From positions 434,001 to 498,000 of the forward strand of contig CANUEZ040000205.1 of NCBI GenBank assembly GCA_948099385.1: a stretch of DNA of 64,000 nt. Direction: 5' to 3'. The position numbers and the translations under genes were made by a program. Below, piece after piece: positions 54,655 through 64,000 of the stretch (the first letter of the stretch is position 1; each line of letters opens with the position of its first letter). The notes under the pieces were generated by a model that saw only the letters and a program-made list of their open reading frames with translations, made no database searches and was not told where the DNA came from. Origin of the DNA: Fasciola hepatica (lineage: Eukaryota; Platyhelminthes; Trematoda; Plagiorchiida; Fasciolidae).

Positions 54655-54915
54655 CTGGAGAATGATTCACATGTTGCAACATGACGGACATAATAAAGTG
54701 TCCCTCATCATCAAATAGCACCAAGTTCCAATAATTCCGAGTCCTTTTATGTGCCTTTCGAGAACAACTTGCATGCGGCCCTTTGCGCAAATCGAATATT
54801 GGTCGTACCCTGTGGATGAAGTTAAAACCGTGTTCCCAGTTTCCGTATGTAACGAGGCTGTTGAAGAGTATTTTGAAATATTGGCTTTCTAAACTTGACC
54901 CCCGAAGAATCAACG
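54655..54915 (-). pseudogene. Possible LINE ORF2 C-terminal remnant (left arm)
   Basis: Minus-strand frames give FKILFNSLVTYGNWEHGF, then in a second frame FAQRAACKLFSKGT and KDSELLELGAI, then YLMMRDTLL. This fits the tail of CR1-type ORF2, which has a F-x-S-x-V-R-P-x-L-E-Y line, a V-Q-R-x-A-T-K line and a Y-R-R-x-R-G-D-L line. The fit needs two frame changes and is moderate. Together with the endonuclease fragment on the same strand it suggests one internally deleted LINE. Confidence 0.4.
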
Positions 54916-55604
54916 TTATACCGGTATTTATCCGTCGATAATCTTAGTTTCACGGCAACGTTTGCTGACCGAGATAGGGTCTAGGTAATCAGGCCTAACA
55001 CCCACAGCCTTGGTCGATTTTCCGTAATTTGCCTACTGACAATTGGGAGAGTAGCCCTGTGCAGAATACAGTTTAAATGAGCTAAGACAATTTTTCGGAA
55101 TGTATTCACGATATCATGAGCACACCAAACATAACACAAACCGCGTTTCAAAATATCGCCTGAATGTGATCCAAACAAATATCGACAGCTATTTGAGAGA
55201 TTTCCCCTTGATTTTAAAGGCTCAAGGCCTTCGACCACCAGCAATTGCGAACAGTTAGCTGCGATTGATAGGTCCTCCTGTTTTTATCTTTGTTCGCTTG
55301 TTGGAATGTGTCGGCAACCACGGTAATGAGGTGTCTGTATTCAGTTTGTACTCATCACTATTTTCACTCACATAAACTCCATTTGGGTATCTTTTTCACG
55401 TTTTTGGGGCTAAGGCCGTTTCTGCGAGATATGCACAGCACGAGAGTGTTGAAATGGTACTATATGAAAGGTCATCTTTCTCTGGTTGGAAACGAGGATC
55501 CTGCCAATTTGATATGATGGTCAGTATTTTCAGACTTGCTTCATTAAGCAAGTTCAGTGTTGTACGACATACTGGAAAGAGAACGTGGTATAAGGAAAAT
55601 GTCT
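54916..55604. other. Left arm, unassigned DNA between LINE pieces
   Basis: Lies between the endonuclease and C-terminal LINE remnants on the minus strand, mirrored at 58451-59139. It has frames of 75-87 codons on both strands, without recognisable motifs. It probably holds decayed LINE sequence with the linker and RT deleted, but this is inference. Confidence 0.4.
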
Positions 55605-56241
55605 TGCAGGCTTGAAGATCCACTGTACTATATCGATAATCCAATTATGATCTGCTGGTAGATGAAATGGATCTCATCATTGCCAAACCCATGGTATACG
55701 CTTGTGGACGTGCCCAATAACAGGATACAATATATAATCCTCCATCTTTTGCACCCTTTAGGCAATATTTCTGATGCAAAACTCTGAAAACACCTCAGAA
55801 ATTGTATCAGACCATGATTAACACCATCCACCAAATTAGAATCACCTACCCAGAACGATCAAAGCAATGTACATATTCGGAAGCTTTTTTGAAATAAAAA
55901 CTTTTGGTCGTGAAGAAAGCTGTTTTATCTTTCTCAAACAGGGTCACTCATTAGCATATATTTGGGCAAAATTTGTAAGACTTAACAGTAGCTGCCCGTC
56001 GAGTCCTGCCCACAGTAAATCACCTGATATAATCTCATGGTGTATGGTCCTATTCCTCGTTCAAGGTCATATACCAGTTCTGCCAAACACTTACTCGATG
56101 GTCACGCTTGAAAAGCGGAAATATTGTTTCACTGATACAAATGATCAGTTTCCAGTTTTGTACTTTCAAACTCCTATTCAAATTGCCTACTAGAGAAGGG
56201 GAATCTGAATACACCGTGCGGATGGAGTCTGGATAGGGCAA
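55605..56241 (-). pseudogene. Decayed LINE endonuclease domain (left arm)
   Basis: Minus strand. SLVGNLNRSLKVQNWKLIIC leads into CISETIF, the start of an apurinic-like LINE endonuclease (typical N-A-R-S-L ... I-I-C-I-S-E-T-W, with the catalytic glutamate kept), then FKRDHRVSVWQNW. In later frames a GDSNLVDG motif (usually GDFN, about 55835-55846) and a terminal DHNWIIDI (SDHN-type histidine, about 55650) follow in the right order. Frameshifts and stops separate them. An open frame runs from 56370 into the domain, crossing the arm/spacer edge. Confidence 0.6.
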
Positions 56242-56307
56242 TGGATTAGGAGGGACAACTACCGAACAGAACCGATAAGAGTGGAGATACCTAAAGTAAG
56301 CGTCCGA

Positions 56308-57747
56308 TGGCCTACGCTTTACCACTGCGTGATATCCGGTTTTCTGGACTTCTTGAATAATCCCCTTCACTTTTGGGATTTATGATCCAATTGCTTGCTT
56401 TCCAAGCTGACAGGATTTGCTACAGGGAATGGCTGGGGTGGGAAAGAATCATCTTGGCGAATATTTTGCGCAACTACGTTTTCGAATCGCAAACGTCGAA
56501 GATAGGAGAGCCCATGGGAGTCATTGAGACAAGACTTTTGATGGCCAGGCCGTCGCGTGGTGTGATGAAATCTCTCCCAAGTAGACCAGGAAAAATAATA
56601 AAATAGCGATAGGCTAAGATGAGAAGAAAATGTTCACGAGAAAGCCTGAGTTGTTAGTCAACAGACTTGATGAACTTGCATCAACTTTAGTACTTCCAGT
56701 TCCATTGAAGAAGTTGACTTTCAGTCACGAGAGTAATGAAATCAGAGAGTCAAAGTACTACAGCCTTGAAAGAGGTAGCGAACGTGGAACCAAATCAAAT
56801 GCGGATGATTAGTCGGGGTAAATACACTGGACGGTTCCCATGAAGGTTTTTTTTAGATGATATGACCAAATGAATCAACTGTTGGTTGTTTACGCAAACC
56901 GATGCCGTCCATGGGGAACAACAAAACGGGAGTGTATTCGACTGACGATAGCGCGCTCGATCAACTTGGGCAAAGAATAAGTGATGGCGATGGGACGAAA
57001 ATGTTTTGGCAAAATTTAGAAATTGGAGCGTTTCAGAATAAGTATTAGTGTCACGAGTTTACAAGGGGTGAGATTAGCACAAGCATTCAATATTTGTTGA
57101 AGAAGAAAGCCGTAATTCCGGACAGCTAGCTTGCTGGTAATTCGAGCATAGTAGAGGATAAACTGTTTTCATCTATATCCGAAGCTGATTTTAAGGTTCA
57201 TATAACTTGAAGGAGCAGAAGGAAAGCAGAATTTTAGGGTATCCGATGAAGGATGAATAAACACTAGGTACGGGCTGCCAAAAGTTTTATCGCTCTTCTC
57301 GTCCACTCAGAAGCCGGATTTCATGCCAGAGCAGTTTTTCATTGGAACGATAGAACTGGTGGACAAGGGTCGTATTCAGCCTACGTATATCTTGTTCCAT
57401 CTAAATGGAGTATCGTTTCATCAAAGCCTGGTAGTGTGTTTTGTGATCATGTACTTGTAGCCGTTTCAGCGATTTCAGCAATGAAGCAGCTATCTTTTCA
57501 TTGTTAAAAAGTAGTATCTAGAAGGCAACGTGAGCAAATCTAGTGAGCAAAGAGAGTAGTCGAAATTAAACCAAACAGAAATAATAGAGGTGGATTTTTG
57601 AAGTAGGGTAATGATAGTGAGTGACAGGTTCCCAGAAATGTCTTCTATTTTTGTCCTGATGTGTGAACACTGGGCTGATCGTGAATAAATTTACGATCTG
57701 ATACTAAATAGAGTGATGACACTTGTTGAAACAGGAGCTCTTAGCCG
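56308..57747. other. Unique spacer of the palindrome (1440 bp)
   Basis: Sequence between the two arms, with no inverted partner in the window. Most of it reads, on the minus strand, as the linker and reverse-transcriptase part of a decayed LINE (see separate entry). Plus-strand open frames at 56373-56606 and 56630-56812 lie on the opposite strand of that element and are shadows. Confidence 0.85.
56320..57600 (-). pseudogene. Decayed LINE ORF2: linker and reverse transcriptase (CR1/Jockey-like)
   Basis: Minus-strand translation, across several frames, gives a recognisable non-LTR RT. In order: a WHEIRLLSGRE stretch (about 57360-57400) like the WW-x-x-I-x-x-L-x-G linker of CR1-type elements; ILNACANL before the RT core; HFRPIAITYSLPKLIERAIV (about 56940-57000), the RPI segment; a motif A remnant PD*SSAFDLVPRSL (about 56780-56815) that keeps the first aspartate but has a stop next to it; a damaged motif C (RDGLAI in place of the usual YADDLA type); and AWKASNWIINPKSEG (about 56350-56405), the motif D region. 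Many stops and frameshifts make it a pseudogene. It ends almost exactly at the inner edge of the left arm. Assignment to a non-LTR RT is fairly firm; the clade is tentative. Confidence 0.65.
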
Positions 57748-57813
57748 TCGGACGCTTACTTTAGGTATCTCCACTCTTATCGGTTCTGTTCGGTAGTTGT
57801 CCCTCCTAATCCA

Positions 57814-58450
57814 TTGCCCTATCCAGACTCCATCCGCACGGTGTATTCAGATTCCCCTTCTCTAGTAGGCAATTTGAATAGGAGTTTGAAAGTACAAAAC
57901 TGGAAACTGATCATTTGTATCAGTGAAACAATATTTCCGCTTTTCAAGCGTGACCATCGAGTAAGTGTTTGGCAGAACTGGTATATGACCTTGAACGAGG
58001 AATAGGACCATACACCATGAGATTATATCAGGTGATTTACCGTGGGCAGGACTCGACGGGCAGCTACTGTTAAGTCTTACAAATTTTGCCCAAATATATG
58101 CTAATGAGTGACCCTGTTTGAGAAAGATAAAACAGCTTTCTTCACGACCAAAAGTTTTTATTTCAAAAAAGCTTCCGAATATGTACATTGCTTTGATCGT
58201 TCTGGATAGGTGATTCTAATTTGGTGGATGGTGTTAATCATGGTCTGATACAATTTCTGAGGTGTTTTCAGAGTTTTGCATCAGAAATATTGCCTAAAGG
58301 GTGCAAAAGATGGAGGATTATATATTGTATCCTGTTATTGGGCACGTCCACAAGCGTATACCATGGGTTTGGCAATGATGAGATCCATTTCATCTACCAG
58401 CAGATCATAATTGGATTATCGATATAGTACAGTGGATCTTCAAGCCTGCA
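57814..58450 (+). pseudogene. Decayed LINE endonuclease domain (right arm)
   Basis: Mirror of 55605-56241. CISET with its glutamate codon at 57925-57927, GDSN at 58209-58220 and DHNW at 58403-58414 lie in three different frames. In this copy the sequence upstream of 57748 is the other end of the spacer, so the upstream context differs from the left arm. Confidence 0.6.
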
Positions 58451-59139
58451 AGACATTTTCCTTATACCACGTTCTCTTTCCAGTATGTCGTACAACACTG
58501 AACTTGCTTAATGAAGCAAGTCTGAAAATACTGACCATCATATCAAATTGGCAGGATCCTCGTTTCCAACCAGAGAAAGATGACCTTTCATATAGTACCA
58601 TTTCAACACTCTCGTGCTGTGCATATCTCGCAGAAACGGCCTTAGCCCCAAAAACGTGAAAAAGATACCCAAATGGAGTTTATGTGAGTGAAAATAGTGA
58701 TGAGTACAAACTGAATACAGACACCTCATTACCGTGGTTGCCGACACATTCCAACAAGCGAACAAAGATAAAAACAGGAGGACCTATCAATCGCAGCTAA
58801 CTGTTCGCAATTGCTGGTGGTCGAAGGCCTTGAGCCTTTAAAATCAAGGGGAAATCTCTCAAATAGCTGTCGATATTTGTTTGGATCACATTCAGGCGAT
58901 ATTTTGAAACGCGGTTTGTGTTATGTTTGGTGTGCTCATGATATCGTGAATACATTCCGAAAAATTGTCTTAGCTCATTTAAACTGTATTCTGCACAGGA
59001 CTACTCTCCCAATTGTCAGTAGGCAAATTACGGAAAATCGACCAAGGCTGTGGGTGTTAGGCCTGATTACCTAGACCCTATCTCGGTCAGCAAACGTTGC
59101 CGTGAAACTAAGATTATCGACGGATAAATACCGGTATAA

Positions 59140-59400
59140 CGTTGATTCTTCGGGGGTCAAGTTTAGAAAGCCAATATTTCAAAATACTCTTCAACAGCCT
59201 CGTTACATACGGAAACTGGGAACACGGTTTTAACTTCATCCACAGGGTACGACCAATATTCGATTTGCGCAAAGGGCCGCATGCAAGTTGTTCTCGAAAG
59301 GCACATAAAAGGACTCGGAATTATTGGAACTTGGTGCTATTTGATGATGAGGGACACTTTATTATGTCCGTCATGTTGCAACATGTGAATCATTCTCCAG
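59140..59400 (+). pseudogene. Possible LINE ORF2 C-terminal remnant (right arm)
   Basis: Mirror of 54655-54915, on the plus strand and downstream of the right-arm endonuclease fragment. The 690 bp between them (58451-59139) is too short for a LINE linker plus RT, and I found no RT motif there. Confidence 0.4.
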
Positions 59401-59464
59401 CAAGATAGTTTTTTGAGAAACATGTATTCTGACCTAGTGGAAAGATTAGTTAGTGAAATCGATC

Positions 59465-61703
59465 AGCTGAGAATTTTTCAGAACTTCTCTATGTAGCTGT
59501 CGACAATGATTTGTTGTTGCCTGCATCAACCCAATACGACTCGCTAGAATAGCCCAGACACATGGCAGTATTACCTACCAATTCATGCTTTTTCAGCCCC
59601 TCATAGCGATACAACAGTGCAAATGTGCACACATTAGAAATGTATTTATAACGATCGTAAAGATTCCGTGCGAGAAAAAAGTTTGATATTATGTGCCATT
59701 GTTGAGATTTGCTTGAGCTCGTATTACGCAAATGAAATGCGTTTCGCAGTGCCGTCATTCTTCTCTCAAATGCATTCGCAATTGAACTGGTGGATGCAGT
59801 GGATAATCATGTGATTTCGACGGACATGGTTATCGGCCAGCAAAAACAGTAAACATGCCATGTGTAATAAACGGCAGACACACCACTGTGGAATATTCTA
59901 ACAAAATTTTGATAAAAATTGTGGTTGTTTCTTCCCAACTTCAAGTTCCAGAAAGTGTTTCTCTTTCGAAAATTGACAACAGCGAAGTACAATCCATGAT
60001 CTAAAGAAAGTCATGACCAAAAATATTTTGTGAAAATACTTGGTCGCAAATATGAGTGCCAATGCCTCTTTTTTCTCTGTTCGTAGTTCTTCTGAAACAG
60101 CGTTAGACCGTGGGAGGCATGTGCCACAGCGTTTCCGACCCATTGGGAATGGTATGACAGAGAAAGACAATGATACCATGATGAACCCATCGTCATCCAC
60201 CGCGAGAAGTAGTCTCACGTCGTACTGTGTCAGAAATATTTCGAATGTCAGCATTTGTTTTTGATGCTTTTAGCTTATCTGTCCCGGTTTCGATCAACTC
60301 CATTGGGTGTCGTTTTGGAGCAAATGGGCGAGTGGCGCACGTACTCGGTGTAGATCAGGTATGGATGCACTGTATTAGCTGATTATGTCTGATAACGATC
60401 TTACGGATGACTCGTCGTGTGGCGCGAGCTTTGCTCCACCTAGCAGATGTTTCCGGGGGCGTGCTGCATCCCAGTGGCATCAAAAAATATTTCCCAGTCG
60501 CTGAAAAAATCAGGAGGAATTGATGTTTTTCGGGTTTGAGGGGCAAACTTAAATTTCGGACACGTTTCTGGACGTCAACGAGACTTCGGCAAATTTATTC
60601 TGAAGACTGTTCAACGTATAGGATATCGTCATGACACGCAGCTGTAGCAAGAGATTTAGCAACCGTGGTGTCTACCACCCTTTCAAATACAGCCGGAACC
60701 ATTTCCACACCGAACTGAATTCCCGTGAATTGATGAAGACCCCACTGCTTAATGGTTGTCAGGTGCGATCTAGATTGTGGGGTGATTTCTAGCCAGAAGT
60801 ATGCTTCAGCCATGTCAAGCTTCGCGAAACATCCAATGCGTTATACTTGTATGAACATATCTTTTGCCACTGGGATTGGTTAACACATGTATTAAAATGT
60901 CAAACTGGGGTCAGTAGAAAAGTCGGTGCATAATCTAACTGAGCCGCTTTGCTTGAGTACAATCACAGTTGGAACGGCCCAACTTGGGACGGTATCGGGA
61001 ATCGGAATAACAAGGTCTTCGAGTTACTTTAGTCCTGGATGGATAAGCCTTAGTGTGGCGCATGGGACCAGCGGTTTTGATCAAGACAAAGGTCGGCCAC
61101 ATCTTTTTAGCTGGAGAATAGCTTCAGTCTATGTACAGAGACCGTTTGTCTTTGAAAATTTTGGTAAATCGTCATAGTAACTGATTTTTTTACGGAGATG
61201 CAGATGTTGTTTTCATTTGGTTGCATAAACTGCTAAAAAATTAAATTTTCTATCGATTTAGTCCAGCTAATCCTAGGTTTATATAGGATTTGTTGACAAT
61301 GCAGGTTGCAGAAATGTCCCTCTCATAAAAGGCTGTAATAAAATCAGTTCTGGCCCATTGAGCTCGAGTGAAAAAAATTTGTTGAGGCTGGGTTTCTGTC
61401 CGACCGCTTTCATTCTATATTTTCTCCGATCTGTTTAAGATTTCGGACAAAGAGTCCTGTTGGATGCGAGCACACTGGCCATTGGTCTAAACATTTACAA
61501 GCTTCCAACATTTAGGTACTTGCAGTCGTCATGTTTTGGACGGATGACTTGTCAGAACAGGCAGGCAGCTAGAGCTGACTGGGGACTCATGTTTCTTGGA
61601 TGCTCTGGGGTTGACACATATCACATTTGTTTCCGAACAGGGAAAGGTGTTTGTATCAGTTGCGCTTCAACAGGCAGAAACTATGAAAGTGACACTCATT
61701 GCA
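59465..61703 (-). pseudogene. Decayed Ty3/gypsy gag-pol fragment (right arm)
   Basis: Mirror copy of 52352-54590 with the same stops and frameshifts. Domain positions: zinc-knuckle remnant 61613-61703, protease 61199-61504, RT 60415-61146 (motif C aspartates at 60625-60630), RNase H 59935-60275, integrase start 59465-59625. Differences from the left copy are single substitutions, for example at 61536 and 61379. The shared lesions show it was not an independent insertion. Confidence 0.85.
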
Positions 61704-64000
61704 GTGTCTGCAACCAGATGATGGTGTACATGGGCCGGAATGGATAGGTGAGGTTGGGCTCTTTACCGGCGAATGTTTTTGGGATCAGCCACCACGTGAA
61801 CAGCACGTGTTGGTCAATCAGGCTATAGCGTCATTGAGGCTTCACGTCCCAGACCGAAGATCATTCACCCCACACACTGATTTCCTTGAAAACAGTACTC
61901 GGCTGTGGGTGGAATTTGGTCAAAAGCCGAGTTTGCCCTACTGAATGCGACATGGACTGAAGGCTACGCATGAAAGCGAGAGATCAGATTAAGTCCATTG
62001 ATACTGGTGTAAACTGAAGACTACTGAAATTACGGTTGGCAATCCCAGCTCACGTCACAAGATCATCCACACAGGTCAGAGACTACGGTGACACTCAAAG
62101 GTGAGTCAGAGATAAAGGTATACGCGTTGAAAAATTACTAGACTTACTATAACTGTTTGCAACTTTGTTGTTAAATGGAACAAATTATTTGAGGATTTGT
62201 TTTTCATTGTTGCCGAAAGCGCTTACTAAGATTTACCGTGGTAAAGAAAGAAACAGTTCTGCATCGAGTGCGTTTGTTTGGTGAATAACAGTAGTTCTTC
62301 GGAAAACCATTGAATACCAAAACGACTTCAACTACTAAAGGTGAATTCTGATGATGCCATTTTGTGCCCATCTTCGGCATTTCCGGGTGGAATACAGTAA
62401 ATTGCTTCTACCGACTAATCCTACAGCATTTTTGAATGTCCACGGATGCACTGGACCACTGTTGCATGGCGATTTCCCAAATACTGAAGTAACTTATAGA
62501 CGAATCATGGTTGGCTGAACAATGTTTGCTGAGCTGTTTTTTCTGAAAACTTTTCTAAGCACGGTGTTTTGCGTTTTATTTAGGCTCCCAGTGGACCCTT
62601 TCTCCTTTGGGGTAATATTTTTATTCGAGATATTCCTCAGAGGTCAGCCAGAGGTCCGTGGAAATTGGGCAGCGTATCACAAGGCATTCCACAACGCAAA
62701 GCTTGGTAATGTTGATTAGGCAACGATGAATATTTTAACTGTAAAGATGCCAATTCCAGTGCTAAGTAAAACCCACAGTCAAAGGGGTTGGAGCCAACCA
62801 GTACACCAACAGATGGTAGGTTGTTCCCGTTACAATAGGATTATAAATGAATGACGTTTCCAGTGATCCATTCAATATTCAAAATGCGTGTTATTTGAAT
62901 GAGCGATAAAAAATGGCTTCGTAAATGCACCAAGATCCTTCTGAAGATAATTGCAAGCTTGCCAGCATTCGTCGATGTACGGTTTGTGCATGGAGTAATT
63001 CCGGACAATAATATTCTGGTTACCGTGTAAACCAATGAAATTTACGCCCAGCTTTTCACATGAACACATTATATTGATTCACTCGTTAGCTGATTCACCT
63101 ATTCATCCATTCGTCAACTCATTCATACCTGTAGTGACTTCCTCACGAAATCGCCCGAGAAAATTTCGACCACTGCGACACAGACGCATATGTTCGAACA
63201 TACAATGCCTAACCCATTTCCCTATTCATAATGAAAATACCCTCATAGATTTTGTTCATGTGTCTATATGAACCAATGTTTTACACACCTGGGTAACAGC
63301 TTGTTCCACCATATTTCTGTTACACCCAGCCGTACTATGCACTGTTTTGGTTCGGTCACGTATTTCGAACCTAAATGTGTCTGGGGCAGTGAATCCTTTG
63401 ATATAGCTGGATTTAGGATCAGGCAAGGCACAGTTATGTACTTTTATATTTTGCTCACACTTGTTGCTCCACTCAATTTACGATGGTTCTGAACGGCTTT
63501 GCCTTGCTCACACAGTGCGTAAACGAATCATCTCTTCAGTGGAGCTGCACGGTGCTTGGTAATTTATGGATATGATAAAAACAGCTGGTAAACGGAAAAC
63601 CCTGGACGCGAAAATTGGCTGGGAGAATTAGTAAATGGACATTAAAGAGCAGAACGCGTTAGATCCCCGCTGTGTAATACACTGTCGGTGGTGGCAACAC
63701 AACGAACCACCTGGTGGAGCGTGCTTTGAAATCCTACCGGGGATATCATTTGTTCAATTAAAAGGCCACATTTATAATAAATGAAAATTTAAATTTTTGT
63801 CTGAAGTATTCAGGAATGACAATTTAAATCCCAAATCAAGCATGTAATGATTCCTGATTTGAACGTTGAAGATTTCTATAACATTACTTATTTTGAGTTA
63901 GAATGAAGGAGCGCCATTGACCAAAATAGAACACGTCATTGGCAAGTAAATTGATACATAAGATGGACATATTTTCTGGAAGAGGAATTCTCTGAAAAGA
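61704..64000. other. Right arm, outer part without recognised features
   Basis: Mirror of 50055-52351. Same open frames in the opposite orientation (e.g. 63268-63492 plus), no recognised domain, no LTR or RNA gene identified. It is truncated by the window end. Confidence 0.6.

Larger units (their letters stand above)
50055..56307 (+). repeat. Left arm of large inverted repeat (palindrome)
   Basis: The reverse complement of this segment is found at 57748-64000. Position x pairs with 114055-x from one end to the other, so there is no net insertion or deletion over 6253 bp. I noticed only about a dozen substitutions, for example at 50455, 50487, 50860, 51176, near 51236-51282, 52519, 52676, 55050, 55850 and 56014. 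The inner edge is exact: pairing runs through gcgtccga and stops at 56307. The outer edge is not seen because the partner reaches the window end. The arm contains a decayed gypsy pol on the plus strand and decayed LINE pieces on the minus strand. Confidence 0.97.
57748..64000 (-). repeat. Right arm of large inverted repeat (palindrome), continues past window
   Basis: Reverse complement of 50055-56307, with the same decayed elements in mirror order: LINE pieces on the plus strand at 57814-59400 and gypsy pol on the minus strand at 59465-61703. The final bases of the window (gaattctctgaaaaga) still pair with 50055-50070, so the arm is cut by the window edge. Confidence 0.97.

Noticed and set aside
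54647..54913. 88-codon minus-strand open frame as an intact gene
   Set aside because: It overlaps a multi-frame LINE C-terminal resemblance and is better explained as retroelement decay.
56373..56812. Plus-strand open frames of 77 and 60 codons in the spacer as genes
   Set aside because: They lie opposite the minus-strand LINE RT remnant and have no recognisable domain.
50055..64000. Palindrome as a sequencing artefact from a missed hairpin adapter
   Set aside because: Such artefacts fold without a unique spacer and with random errors; here a 1440-bp spacer and clean single-base differences with no net indels argue for real DNA, although spanning reads should confirm it.

Overview
The window looks like non-genic, repeat-rich DNA from an animal nuclear genome. 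I see no intact protein gene, rRNA, tRNA or bacterial-type gene anywhere. Decayed metazoan-type retroelements (a Ty3/gypsy pol and CR1/Jockey-like LINE ORF2 pieces) and a giant satellite array support this. The style of the gypsy protease/RT and of the LINE recalls those in flatworms such as trematodes, but that is my impression and is not proved by the sequence.

Region 1 (1-48420) is one uninterrupted head-to-tail satellite array, about 114.5 copies of a 423-bp monomer, entering from beyond the left edge. Phase bookkeeping shows only three net 1-bp deletions in the whole array. Monomers fall into subtypes arranged in overlapping higher-order repeats (2-, 3-, 4-, 9-, 13- and 16-unit periodicities). 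At least two chimeric monomers preserve recombination junctions. All reading frames of 60-127 codons here are by-products of the repeat.

Region 2 (48421-50054) begins where the array stops inside a monomer. It is low-similarity DNA with no recognised gene; two short imperfect direct repeats sit at the junction.

Region 3 (50055-64000) is a very large inverted repeat: left arm 50055-56307, right arm 57748-64000, spacer 56308-57747. Paired positions sum to 114055 from end to end, so there is no net indel, and I spotted only about a dozen substitutions. The right arm runs off the window, so the true arm is longer than 6.25 kb. Each arm holds a decayed Ty3/gypsy gag-pol fragment (zinc knuckle, protease, RT, RNase H, start of integrase) reading toward the spacer, and opposing it a decayed LINE fragment (endonuclease domain and a C-terminal piece). 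The spacer holds the linker and reverse-transcriptase part of a LINE on the minus strand. Stops and frameshifts are shared by both arms, so the elements were dead before the inverted duplication, or have been kept alike since by gene conversion.

Nothing here works together as a pathway. The interest is structural: a homogenised satellite array lying 1.6 kb from a near-perfect palindrome, the kind of architecture known from sex chromosomes and other recombination-poor regions. Which chromosome this is cannot be told from the window.
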